In this document: in pieces, positions 7,900 to 15,147 of the stretch | Layout: each line of letters opens with the position of its first letter | Position numbering within the stretch: position 1 is the first letter of the stretch | Origin: Desulfurococcales archaeon | GTDB taxonomy: Archaea > Thermoproteota > Thermoprotei_A > Sulfolobales > WAQK01 | Assembly: GCA_027083135.1 (NCBI GenBank) | Contig: JALWQH010000044.1 | Coordinates: forward strand, 1 to 43,163 | Reading direction: 5' to 3' | Length of the DNA: 43,163 bases | The notes under the pieces: generated by a model | Seen by the model: the letters and a program-made list of their open reading frames with translations, nothing else | What the model was told of the DNA's origin: nothing | Database searches by the model: none | Position numbers and translations under genes: made by a program

Positions 7900-9072
7900 A
7901 TGCTTAGGAGGCTTAGATGCACTAGGTGTGGACGCACATATGATCCAGGCAGGCTTAACACGGTATGCCCGTCCTGTGGAGGGGTGCTTTACCCCGAATA
8001 CGACTTAGAACCAGTATCCAGGAGCTTGTTCGAGGGGAGGCCATGGAGTATGGGGTTATGGAAGCACCATGAACTATTGCCCATCAAGAATCCAGAGAAC
8101 ATTGTGAGCCTAGGCGAGGGCGGCACGCCTCTGATAAAGGCTTCAAGGCTGGCCTCCAAGCTCGGGCTGAGAAGCCTCTACATTAAAGACGAGTCACTCA
8201 ACCCTACAGGCATGTTTAAGGCTAGGGGCATATCAGTAGCCCTTTCAAAAGCCCTTGAACTAGGCGTGCATACAGTGGGGATCCCGTCGGCAGGCAATGC
8301 TGGCGCAGCCCTAGCAGCATACGCTGCTAGGGCTGGTGTCAAGGCGGTAATAGTTATGCCTGAAGATACTCCTAGGAGCATTGTAAGGGAGGCTGAGGCC
8401 TATGAAGCTGAGATAATCCTTGTTAAGGGCAGCATAACTGAGGCTGGCCGGATGCTCATGGAGCTTAAGAAGACAGTGGAGTTCTTCGATCTAAGCACAT
8501 TCAAGGAGCCCTACAGAATTGAGGGTAAGAAGACCATGGGCTTCGAGATAGCAGAGCAGCTTGGCTGGAGGATGCCTGACGTCATAGTATATCCTACTGG
8601 GGGAGGGACAGGGCTGCTGGGAATATGGAAAGGATTGGGAGAGCTAGTATCAGCTGGAATACTTGAGGGCAGTATGCCTAGAATGATCAGTGTTCAGAGC
8701 GAGGGATGCAAACCCATAGTAGAGGCTTTCAGAAAGGGTCTGAGCAGAGCCGAACCCTACCCTAACCCTCGGACAATAGCTGCGGGAATAAGGGTGCCTG
8801 CACCCTATGCAGACTACCTTATACTCCGAGTCCTCAGGGAGAGCGGGGGAACCGCGGTGAGTGTAAGCGATGAGAGGATACTTGAAGCTGCAAAGGAGAT
8901 GGCAGTGACGGAAGGTGTGTTCCCATGCCCGGAGGGAGCAGCAACGCTTGCAGGGCTACGTGAACTCATAGATCAAGGACTAGTAGACAGGGATGAAAGC
9001 ATAGTGCTGATCAACACGGGAGCAGGGGTGAAATACATGGATGCCTATGCTGAGGCAGGCCTACTTCCATAG
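7900..9072 (+). CDS. thrC: Threonine synthase
   Basis: 390 residues from ATG 7900; an in-frame GTG at 7873 is an alternative. The N-terminus has a small zinc-ribbon-like unit with Cys at about 7, 10, 23 and 26, common in archaeal threonine synthases. The PLP lysine is in NPTGMFKARG, the phosphate-binding glycine motif is PTGGGTGLLG, and PSAGNAGAALAAYAARAG is the substrate loop. It makes threonine from O-phosphohomoserine. The end VLINTGAGVKY is the usual C-terminal PLP-pocket segment. It stands as a single gene divergent from the ABC operon. Confidence 0.93.
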   Translation: MLRRLRCTRCGRTYDPGRLNTVCPSCGGVLYPEYDLEPVSRSLFEGRPWSMGLWKHHELLPIKNPENIVSLGEGGTPLIKASRLASKLGLRSLYIKDESLNPTGMFKARGISVALSKALELGVHTVGIPSAGNAGAALAAYAARAGVKAVIVMPEDTPRSIVREAEAYEAEIILVKGSITEAGRMLMELKKTVEFFDLSTFKEPYRIEGKKTMGFEIAEQLGWRMPDVIVYPTGGGTGLLGIWKGLGELVSAGILEGSMPRMISVQSEGCKPIVEAFRKGLSRAEPYPNPRTIAAGIRVPAPYADYLILRVLRESGGTAVSVSDERILEAAKEMAVTEGVFPCPEGAATLAGLRELIDQGLVDRDESIVLINTGAGVKYMDAYAEAGLLP

Positions 9073-9242
9073 CATCCAAGCCTCATCAAAGGCTGCATCA
9101 TTACATGTTGATGAAGCCCTACCAATAAGATAAACCGCCATAGGGCATTCTGTTAGTGTCTCCCCCCTCACTGCTAGCCGTCCCTTGAACTATGGGTAAG
9201 GTGTTTATATTTTAGGGGGAGTGCTTGTGTATTGTGATTGCT

Positions 9243-9893
9243 ATGAGGCTGTATGTGGATACTGTGGATCCCCGGGAAATAGATGAAGCTATGGGCAGCG
9301 GAGTTGTCTATGGCGTTACATCCAATCCCTTCCTCTACGCTGAGAGAGGGGTGGAGAGTCTTAGAAGCCTTGTAGAGGAGCTTGAACCCCACGTTAGGAA
9401 CGAGCTCCACGTACAGGTTCCCGGCAGGAGGAACTCGGAGCTCGTGGATAATGCCCTAATGGTCTATGAGGTTAATCCTAGGAAAATAGTGGTTAAGATA
9501 CCTGCTATCGCTGAGGGCTTCAAGGCTATGAGGCAGCTTAAGGAGAGGGGGGTGAGGGTGACAGCCACCGCTGTGACAACGGCTTCCCAGGCTATACTAG
9601 CATCACTGGTAGGCGCAGACTATGTGGCACCATATGTGGGGAGGGTTGATGAGGCTGGGTACGGGGGCATGGAACTGCTCAGAACAATCATAGAGATCTA
9701 TAGGGCTCAGAGGACTGATACCATGATCCTGGCTGCAAGTATGCGTAGCCCCGGGCAGGTTGTGGAGGCCTATAGGCTTGGAGCTGATGCCGTCACCGTT
9801 AAGTACTCCATGTTTAGGAGGCTTATGGAGTCACAGCTAACCGAGGCGATTATGAGGCAGGTTGACGATATTTGGAGGGGGATCAGGCTCTAG
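9243..9893 (+). CDS. TalC/MipB-type transaldolase or fructose-6-phosphate aldolase family protein
   Basis: About 216 residues from ATG 9243, the small class I aldolase fold of the TalC group. MRLYVDTVDPREIDEAM..GVVYGVTSNPF gives strand 1. The Schiff-base lysine is in IVVKIPAIAEGFKAM, and VTATAVTTASQAILASLVGADYVAPYVGRVDEAG covers the following strands, with ILAASMRSPGQV later. The usual KIPTT has become KIPAI. Whether it acts as a transaldolase or as a fructose-6-phosphate aldolase cannot be told. A TATA-like gtttatatttta lies about 32-43 bases upstream. The neighbouring PfkB kinase and hexuloisomerase suggest sugar-phosphate interconversion. Confidence 0.85.
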   Translation: MRLYVDTVDPREIDEAMGSGVVYGVTSNPFLYAERGVESLRSLVEELEPHVRNELHVQVPGRRNSELVDNALMVYEVNPRKIVVKIPAIAEGFKAMRQLKERGVRVTATAVTTASQAILASLVGADYVAPYVGRVDEAGYGGMELLRTIIEIYRAQRTDTMILAASMRSPGQVVEAYRLGADAVTVKYSMFRRLMESQLTEAIMRQVDDIWRGIRL

Positions 9894-9902
9894 TACCAGT
9901 AT

Positions 9903-9923
9903 CCGGAGCTTCAACGTCTCCGG
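9903..9923. terminator. Hairpin between convergent talC-like and pfkB-like genes
   Basis: ccggag (9903-9908) and ctccgg (9918-9923) pair perfectly around a 9-base loop in the 48-base gap between two convergent genes. Position suggests a shared 3'-end structure. No clear T-run follows, so its role as a terminator is a guess. Confidence 0.35.
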
Positions 9924-9941
9924 TGATCCGTGTAGCCGTGC

Positions 9942-10910
9942 TTACAGCTCTATCCTGTATCCATGATTCCTGAGGAAGCTTCTAAGCTCATCTATGCGGG
10001 GTAGCCCTGTCTGGGCTCCTAGCTTGAGGCACTTCAGGGCTGCTGCAGCGTTGGCTACTATGGATGCCTCCCTGAGGCTGAGGCCCTTGACGACGTAGGA
10101 GTAGATGAAGGCCGCGTTGAATGCATCTCCAGCGCCAGTGGTGTCTATGGGCTCTATGCTGAAGGCAGGGGTCTCTATAACCCTGCTATCAGTTACTATA
10201 ATGCTCCCCTTATCGCCGCGTGTTATGACGATTATTTCCGGGCCGTATCTAAGAGCATCCCTAGCAGCCTCGAGCAGATTCTCCCTGCCTGTAAGGGTCT
10301 TTATGCCCAGCTTGTTAGGCATAAGTATGTTTGTGAGTTCAAGCATTGGTTTCAGCCCCTCCAGCCCGTAGTCGTTGACCACGTGTTTCTCCAGGTCGAA
10401 GGAGACTGTAAGCCCCCCCTTCCTAGCAATCCCCGCAGCCTTCACGGCTGTCTCAATCTTTATGGCTGAGGTGTGCAGGGCCTTGGCTGACAGAATATAT
10501 TGTTCGACGCCTCCATCAATGTAGTCTGGGTCGGGGACATTATTCTTGAGCGCTGGATCCATGAATATCATCTTCTCCCCCTCATGGTTCACTGCTATGA
10601 AGTTGACGGCTGTAGGCTTATCCTCATGGATCTTAACGTACTCCACGTCTACCCCCTCCCTCCTCAACGCTTCCAGCAGCATTAAGCCATGCTCATCCCT
10701 CCCCACGCCTCCTATGAAGCCTACTCTGCCGCCAAGCCTAGCCATGCCGACCGTGAAGTTTGCTGTAACCCCTCCTGGAAACCTGCCTGACTCCCTGAAG
10801 AAAATCTTCCCATCAACCTCCGGGAACCCGTCGACCTTTAGGATCCAGTCTATGCATATCTCCCCTAAGCCAACCACATCGAGGCTCTTGGAGCTTATAT
10901 TAACACCCAT
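9942..10910 (-). CDS. PfkB/ribokinase-family carbohydrate kinase
   Basis: 322 residues. VVGLGEICIDWILKVDGFPEVDGK at the N-terminus, GGVTANFTVGMARLGGRVGFIGGVGRDEHG, and the C-terminal signature DTTGAGDAFNAAFIYSYV with catalytic Asp and anion hole place it in the PfkB family. It phosphorylates a sugar or nucleoside; the substrate cannot be assigned from sequence. The start ATG 10910 abuts the stop of the upstream hexuloisomerase gene (one-base overlap), so the two are probably co-transcribed and linked in sugar-phosphate metabolism. Confidence 0.9.
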   Translation of the reverse strand: MGVNISSKSLDVVGLGEICIDWILKVDGFPEVDGKIFFRESGRFPGGVTANFTVGMARLGGRVGFIGGVGRDEHGLMLLEALRREGVDVEYVKIHEDKPTAVNFIAVNHEGEKMIFMDPALKNNVPDPDYIDGGVEQYILSAKALHTSAIKIETAVKAAGIARKGGLTVSFDLEKHVVNDYGLEGLKPMLELTNILMPNKLGIKTLTGRENLLEAARDALRYGPEIIVITRGDKGSIIVTDSRVIETPAFSIEPIDTTGAGDAFNAAFIYSYVVKGLSLREASIVANAAAALKCLKLGAQTGLPRIDELRSFLRNHGYRIEL

Positions 10911-11539
10911 TACTCAAGGTTTGCATGGCGAATAGATATTAATTCTTCCCCCACCCCCAGCCTACCCATGATCTCGGAGGCGATGCTGTCAAGCACTGAT
11001 AGGGCAGCAATGTCGAACAGCGATGTGAAGGGGGCGTAAGACTCCCTCTCAACAAGCTTCGTCTTACCTGGAACCACCAGCACCACGTCAGCCATCCTGC
11101 CCAGAGTACTGTCGGGATGAGCCGTCAACACTACTAGGAATGCTCCAAGCTCCCTAGCCCTCCTCCCAATACACACAGGGCTAGTAGTCTCACCGCTCCC
11201 AGACACTATCAGCACAACATCCCCCCTCCTAACAGAGGGGTTTATGGTCTCCCCCACCACGTAGGATTCTACACCAATATGCATAAGCCTCTGAGCAAAA
11301 CACCTGGCGACAAGCCCAGACCTACCAGCACCATACACAAACACCCTCCTCCTAGACACAATCTCATCAACAACCCTGCCAACAGACAGGAAATCCACAG
11401 CCTCCCTAACCCTACGCAGATGAGAAGCTATCTCATCCAAAGACCTATAAAACCTGGACTCAGCTACACCCCCCAACCAACATCTCCCAACAACCATACG
11501 CAGACAAAACTTAAGAGCTTCATCCCACCCACAAAGCAT
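10910..11539 (-). CDS. hxlB: 6-phospho-3-hexuloisomerase (SIS domain)
   Basis: A single SIS domain of about 185-209 residues. VFVYGAGRSGLVARCFAQRLMHIG and GDVVLIVSGSGETTSPVCIGRRARELGA are close to 6-phospho-3-hexuloisomerase (PHI), and the C-terminal SLFDIAALSVLDSIASEIM also matches. PHI interconverts hexulose-6-phosphate and fructose-6-phosphate; in archaea it works with hexulose-phosphate synthase to make ribulose-5-phosphate. No synthase gene is seen in this window. The N-terminus is uncertain: the open frame begins at 11539, but conserved sequence starts at about SRFYRSLDEIASHL. It overlaps the PfkB gene by one base. Confidence 0.85.
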   Translation of the reverse strand: MLCGWDEALKFCLRMVVGRCWLGGVAESRFYRSLDEIASHLRRVREAVDFLSVGRVVDEIVSRRRVFVYGAGRSGLVARCFAQRLMHIGVESYVVGETINPSVRRGDVVLIVSGSGETTSPVCIGRRARELGAFLVVLTAHPDSTLGRMADVVLVVPGKTKLVERESYAPFTSLFDIAALSVLDSIASEIMGRLGVGEELISIRHANLE

Positions 11540-11590
11540 CTCTCACCAGAGACCCCCGGAAAAGAGCAGGATACTCAAAAGCAAGGCACT

Positions 11591-12141
11591 ATGATTCTTT
11601 CCGAGGGAGGCCTGAGGTAGACAAGGCATAAAACCGAGAATACGGTAATGAAGAGTTCGACGGGTATGGAGCCAAGCTGACAGTAAAGACGAAATAAATC
11701 ACATTGAAATAATAAAATAAGGCTTCTCAGAAGAACCAAGTATACGTAGCTAAGAGCATAATTCTAAATAACTCTAAGAGAGATTGTTCTGAAGCCCAGC
11801 TAGTCTCTAGACTATCAACTCCGAGGCGTACGGCTCTTTCAATTCACAAAATAATAACATTAGTGAGGATAACTAGGCGGGCAGGGATGAGGAAGAACGT
11901 GCACTCCCATATCCTGAGGCTTACGAGGGCAACCATGCTTGCATCGAGGCTGACAGACAGAAAAACGATGCTAGTATTTGGTACTCGACTGGAAAACAGT
12001 AGATATGGTGAAAAGATATACTCACTTAACAACGAGGATGATGACAGGGCACTCCTGGCCACCAAGACTTGTCCGAGACTCAGAGACCATACACTCATCT
12101 ACGCTTCTCTGGTGGAGGCTTCGTGGCTCTGCTATGTGTAG
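11591..12141 (+). pseudogene. Decayed archaeal tyrosine recombinase/integrase (C-terminal half)
   Basis: The frame 11716-12141 is open for 141 codons with no start at its 5' end. It contains TALSIHKIITLVRITRRAG, VHSHILRLTRATMLASRLTD and MLVFGTRLENSRYGEKIYSL followed by NNEDDDRALL. These align in order with archaeal XerC/D-like integrases: the HxxR box, the FGW.Q.S segment (Trp lost) and the nucleophile Tyr in the YVHLSG..DDAIL segment. Upstream, MILSEGGLR (11591 on, box I) and EFDGYGAKLTVKTK (about 11659-11700) appear in other frames, with stops between. This indicates a recombinase broken by frameshifts and nonsense changes. The N-terminal DNA-binding part is not recognisable. Family identity is from motif recognition only. 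Confidence 0.7.
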
Positions 12142-12148
12142 AGGGATG

Positions 12149-13240
12149 CTAGGAGGCTGTGGTTCTCCTTCGGTGCAGTATGTAGAGGCTTGCCGCGATT
12201 AGTGTGGCGGTTATGGCGAGGATTAGGAGGATATTCTCTAAGGCATGCTCCGTGCCTCCGGCTTTTTCCCCTAGGTGTATATTGGTATACACGAGCTGTA
12301 ATGCCCATGTTCCTCCTCCCTGAGGCGTGGAGGGGAGGAGCCACCCCACTCCTATGGCCTTATATAGGATATCGTCGATGTAGCCCTCCATTAAGCCTTT
12401 GCCGAATACGTAGCGTGCCTGGAGCAGGATGCCTGAGGAGGCATCATAGTACATTGCCTCAGGTGTTATGGGGGCTAGGATGTGTATGCCTGCCTTGGCA
12501 AGTATTAGGCTTGCCTGGAGGCTAGTTATGTTCTCGGATGCCTTTATGCCGAGCAAGCGGAGGATCCCCGTGTAGTTTTTAGAAGCCTTGGCGACGATCA
12601 CTTGGCCTCCCTTCAGGGTTTTACCATCTACCTTGATGGCAGGGGCTTCCCCCACGGCAGGGCCTAGTACATCCATCGCGGCGTAAAACCTGGTGGAGAG
12701 ACCTGAGGGTAGAGTAATGTTGGATGCAATGATGATCGTCGTGTTGGCTCTCCGCTTCCCGGGGAGCCAGTAGGGCCACCACCCTATCCTACGCCCCTCT
12801 ATATATGATGACCCGTCACTTAGCCGCACACTGATCCTCCGTGTAAAGCTTAGCCTGGAGTGCTTCTCCACGGTGGAATTCACAAGCCTACCTGTTCCGA
12901 GAGACCTGTAAGCCAGTGTCTCGTTAACATCTATGAATGTTAGGTTGACCAGAACCTCAGCCCATGTACTGTTAACGGCTAGGACACGCCACTCGTAAAC
13001 CATGTCCCGGCACGTGATCGTGTGCTCCTTCACCAGTACATTGCTACGGCTTATCACAAGGCCCCCCTCCCCAACGAAACGAGCCTCAATAGCCTCAGGC
13101 CTTATATAGGAGCCTCCCCCAAGGTAGAGGATCTTGTACCTAGCATATGATCCTGCAGCCGGCATGCTGGGGGCTCCTTGAGCCAATGCTGGTGCTAGGA
13201 GAAGCACTGCGAGGAGGAGAGGGGGGAGGAATCCTTTCAT
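12149..13240 (-). CDS. Secreted, C-terminally membrane-anchored protein of unknown function
   Basis: 363 residues from ATG 13240. A cleavable-looking signal peptide (GFLPPLLLAVLLLAPALAQG) is followed by a roughly 300-residue extracellular part rich in beta-type sequence with several potential N-glycosylation sites (NST, NLT, NTT, NIT, NYT). One C-terminal transmembrane helix (LENILLILAITATLIAASLYIL) ends in a basic tail HRRRTTAS. I recognise no enzymatic domain. Such type I surface proteins are common in Desulfurococcales. Its 3' end lies 7 bases from the end of the decayed recombinase on the other strand. Confidence 0.72.
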   Translation of the reverse strand: MKGFLPPLLLAVLLLAPALAQGAPSMPAAGSYARYKILYLGGGSYIRPEAIEARFVGEGGLVISRSNVLVKEHTITCRDMVYEWRVLAVNSTWAEVLVNLTFIDVNETLAYRSLGTGRLVNSTVEKHSRLSFTRRISVRLSDGSSYIEGRRIGWWPYWLPGKRRANTTIIIASNITLPSGLSTRFYAAMDVLGPAVGEAPAIKVDGKTLKGGQVIVAKASKNYTGILRLLGIKASENITSLQASLILAKAGIHILAPITPEAMYYDASSGILLQARYVFGKGLMEGYIDDILYKAIGVGWLLPSTPQGGGTWALQLVYTNIHLGEKAGGTEHALENILLILAITATLIAASLYILHRRRTTAS

Positions 13241-13498
13241 CAAGTTATACCCTCTATATTTTATCCTGCAGCCCCTATATATAGCATAGCCTTAATATAG
13301 GTGCGATATTGGGGCAGAACACGGCGTGCCATTATTCTCCACGAACTCTGATCCCTAGCTTAATATCAGCCCCTTAAGAGAGGGTCAGTATTTCCGGCTC
13401 TCTTCACCTGTTGTTTTCAAGAGACCCTCTTCACATCATCCCGTCTTAGTGTTTTGGAGGGTAGGTTTTATAAAATGCCCTCTTGATCAGGGTTTTCG
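13241..13498. promoter_or_regulatory. Intergenic region with the tRNA-Gly promoter
   Basis: No gene is seen. The TATA box ttttataaaat (about 13466-13476) lies 23-33 bases upstream of tRNA-Gly. Minus-strand TATA-like sequence around 13275-13283 (ctatatata on the plus strand) is suitably placed for the divergent secreted-protein gene. A short hairpin with aagagag/ctctctt arms lies near 13376-13405. Confidence 0.5.
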
Positions 13499-13577
13499 GC
13501 GGCCGTCGTCTAGCCTGGACTAGGACGCCGGCCTTCCAAGCCGGCGATCCCGGGTTCAAATCCCGGCGGCCGCACCA
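13499..13577 (+). tRNA. tRNA-Gly (TCC)
   Basis: The acceptor arms gcggccg/cggccgc are perfect. The anticodon stem is ccggc/gccgg around loop ctTCCaa, and the T-arm is ccggg TTCAAAT cccgg. The discriminator is A and CCA is encoded (13575-13577). No intron. A good TATA box lies upstream. Confidence 0.97.
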
Positions 13578-13584
13578 TGCAGGG

Positions 13585-14277
13585 TTATTCTTGTAGGGCT
13601 TGTTTCAGTGCTTTTAATGCGTGTATTCTGGCTGTGTTGTAGAGCTTTACGTCTCCCAGTGGCTTCTGGAAGAGTAGGGGGAGCTCCGTGCATGCTAGGG
13701 CTACTCCCTGGGCTCCTCTGCCCACTAGTCTCCGAGCTATCTCGGCTACTATGAGCCTTGACTCGGGCTTGACTATCCCCTTGGTGAGTTCACTGTATAT
13801 TATCTTGTTCACAGCCTCTATGTCCCGTGGCTCGGGGATCAAGGCTTCTACGCCGTGTCTGGCCAGCATATCCTTGTAGAAGCTTTTGGTTAGCGTTGTC
13901 TTGGTGCCTAGGAGGCCTATCCTCCTCACACCATCTTTTTTCAGCTGTTCTGCCAGGGCGTCCACTATGCTTATCAGGGGTATTGGGCTGGCGGAGCTCA
14001 GCTCATCGTAGAACATGTGAGGTGTATTGGCAGCTATTAGGGCGAAGTCTGCTCCAGCCCTGCTAAGGGAATCGATCGCCTCTCTGAGCATCTGGGCCGC
14101 GGCTCCCAGCTCCCCCCTCCTCACATGCTCGGCGAACCTACCGAAGCTGACGCTGTGAATAATTATCACAGGATATTTCTCATCCCCCCTAAGCCTACGA
14201 TACTCCTCTACAATGGTTTTATAGTAAAGTATGGTTGACTCGGGGCTCAGCCCTCCTACTATGCCTATCCTCCTCAA
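13585..14277 (-). CDS. Aspartate/glutamate racemase family protein
   Basis: 230 residues, the normal length. RRIGIVGGLSPESTILYYKTI opens the protein. FALIAANTPHMFYDEL supplies the first catalytic-site segment, although the usual catalytic Cys position reads ANTPH (Thr in place of Cys), as in some aspartate racemase-family members. GVALACTELPLLF has the second catalytic Cys. With only the second cysteine present, racemase activity is uncertain and a one-cysteine mechanism or another substrate is possible. Convergent with tRNA-Gly, with a 7-base gap. Confidence 0.85.
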   Translation of the reverse strand: MRRIGIVGGLSPESTILYYKTIVEEYRRLRGDEKYPVIIIHSVSFGRFAEHVRRGELGAAAQMLREAIDSLSRAGADFALIAANTPHMFYDELSSASPIPLISIVDALAEQLKKDGVRRIGLLGTKTTLTKSFYKDMLARHGVEALIPEPRDIEAVNKIIYSELTKGIVKPESRLIVAEIARRLVGRGAQGVALACTELPLLFQKPLGDVKLYNTARIHALKALKQALQE

Positions 14278-14340
14278 AGATCCCTCCCAGCAGCACTGCT
14301 AAGCATCACCTATATATTCCCTAAGGGTGTAGGTGGGTGA

Positions 14341-14835
14341 GTGGTGTCAGGGTTAGAGGCTGGAGGAGAGGCTGCCAGCGGGGCCTTGATGCAGCTGCTA
14401 TACTATCTTGTAGGCTTTATACTAGTCATGGCTGCACCAATACTGGCGGCAATAATCTATGGCTCAGCCTCCCTCCAGCTCATGACCTTCAGCTTCATAA
14501 TCTACGCCATCCTGGCCGGAATAGTTGAAGGCATGGTTAACAGCCCAGTAGTAGCTGCATCCATAGATATAGCCCTCATACTCACAATGATCTCCAACTA
14601 TGCCTCCATATATTCCACGAGGATCGAGGGCTTCATGAAGGCCAGTGTAAGCATATGGCCCCTAATAGTGGTTGAAAGCTACAACGGCCACACAGTATTC
14701 GCCCCCGACTTCACCCAGCTATCCCTCCTAACCCTCCTCTACATCCACCGCAGAGGACTAGTAAGAATAATGCGCTCAGCCTACGGGAAGCTGAGGAGCA
14801 GTGGGCCCCGGGTTGAAGCAGAGCAGGAGGAGTAA
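14341..14835 (+). CDS. Small integral membrane protein of unknown function
   Basis: 164 residues with about four hydrophobic segments (LLYYLVGFILVMAAPILAAIIYG, LMTFSFIIYAILAGIVEGMV, VAASIDIALILTMISNYASI, FTQLSLLTLLYIH) and a charged C-terminal tail. The start is GTG 14341 or 14344 behind aggtgggtga; ATG 14389 is possible. No family was recognised. It lies just upstream of tRNA-Glu and outside the integrated element. Confidence 0.65.
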   Translation: MVSGLEAGGEAASGALMQLLYYLVGFILVMAAPILAAIIYGSASLQLMTFSFIIYAILAGIVEGMVNSPVVAASIDIALILTMISNYASIYSTRIEGFMKASVSIWPLIVVESYNGHTVFAPDFTQLSLLTLLYIHRRGLVRIMRSAYGKLRSSGPRVEAEQEE

Positions 14836-14853
14836 AGAGTTATAAAGCACATC

Positions 14854-15147
14854 TCATTGAGGATTAGAAGGCGTGCCGCGGTAGTATAGCCCGGCCAAGT
14901 ATGCGGGCCTCTCGAGCCCGTGTCCAGGTATGCGTGGGTAATGCCAGCCTGGCGGGAAACCCGGGTTCAAATCCCGGCCGCGGCACCACTCATTATTCCT
15001 TGCTGCTTCAACAAGCTGTTCAATCTTGTGGCATGGTCCTAGTGATTTTGTAATCTTTCGTTTTAATCCTGGGTCCCACCACTCCTTAACCAGGTAGTAG
15101 TGTCCCTTAACCTTCTTTACCCTGTAGAACACAGTGCTTATCCCCAC
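14854..15147 (-). CDS. int: SSV-type integrase, N-terminal part int(N), split by integration
   Basis: It starts at GTG 15147 and reads VFYRVKKVKGHYYLVKEWW..KRKITKSLGP, which parallels the SSV1 integrase N-terminus (an RYYVYKLEY...ERYVGP pattern). It then passes through the att repeat and into host sequence, where the last 15 codons are accidental. About 55 residues precede the att-coded segment. The fragment alone has no catalytic residues. It overlaps the primase 3' end by 41 bases in another frame. In the excised circle it continues in frame into int(C) at 22899-23655. Confidence 0.88.
   Translation of the reverse strand: MGISTVFYRVKKVKGHYYLVKEWWDPGLKRKITKSLGPCHKIEQLVEAARNNEWCRGRDLNPGFPPGWHYPRIPGHGLERPAYLAGLYYRGTPSNPQ
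14875..14988 (+). tRNA. tRNA-Glu (CTC) with a noncanonical intron
   Basis: The acceptor arms gccgcgg (14875-14881) and ccgcggc (14978-14984) pair perfectly. The anticodon stem is cgggc/gcccg around loop ctCTCga, and the T-arm is ccggg TTCAAAT cccgg (14961-14977). CCA is encoded. Forty bases lie between the anticodon stem and the T-stem, where about five are expected, so an intron of about 35 bases sits in the variable region (roughly 14922-14957). It can fold as ccagg...cctgg next to cccg/cggg, a relaxed bulge-helix-bulge. TATA-like gttataaag lies at 14839-14847. Its 3' part forms attL of the element. Confidence 0.9.
14903..14988 (+). repeat. attL: left 86-bp attachment-site repeat
   Basis: Identical over 86 bases to 23656-23741. 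It runs from the base before the anticodon stem of tRNA-Glu, through the whole intron, to the encoded CCA. Flanks differ at once on both sides (t before and c after here; a before and a after at the right copy). On the minus strand it codes for DLNPGFPPGWHYPRIPGHGL of the integrase. Confidence 0.95.
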
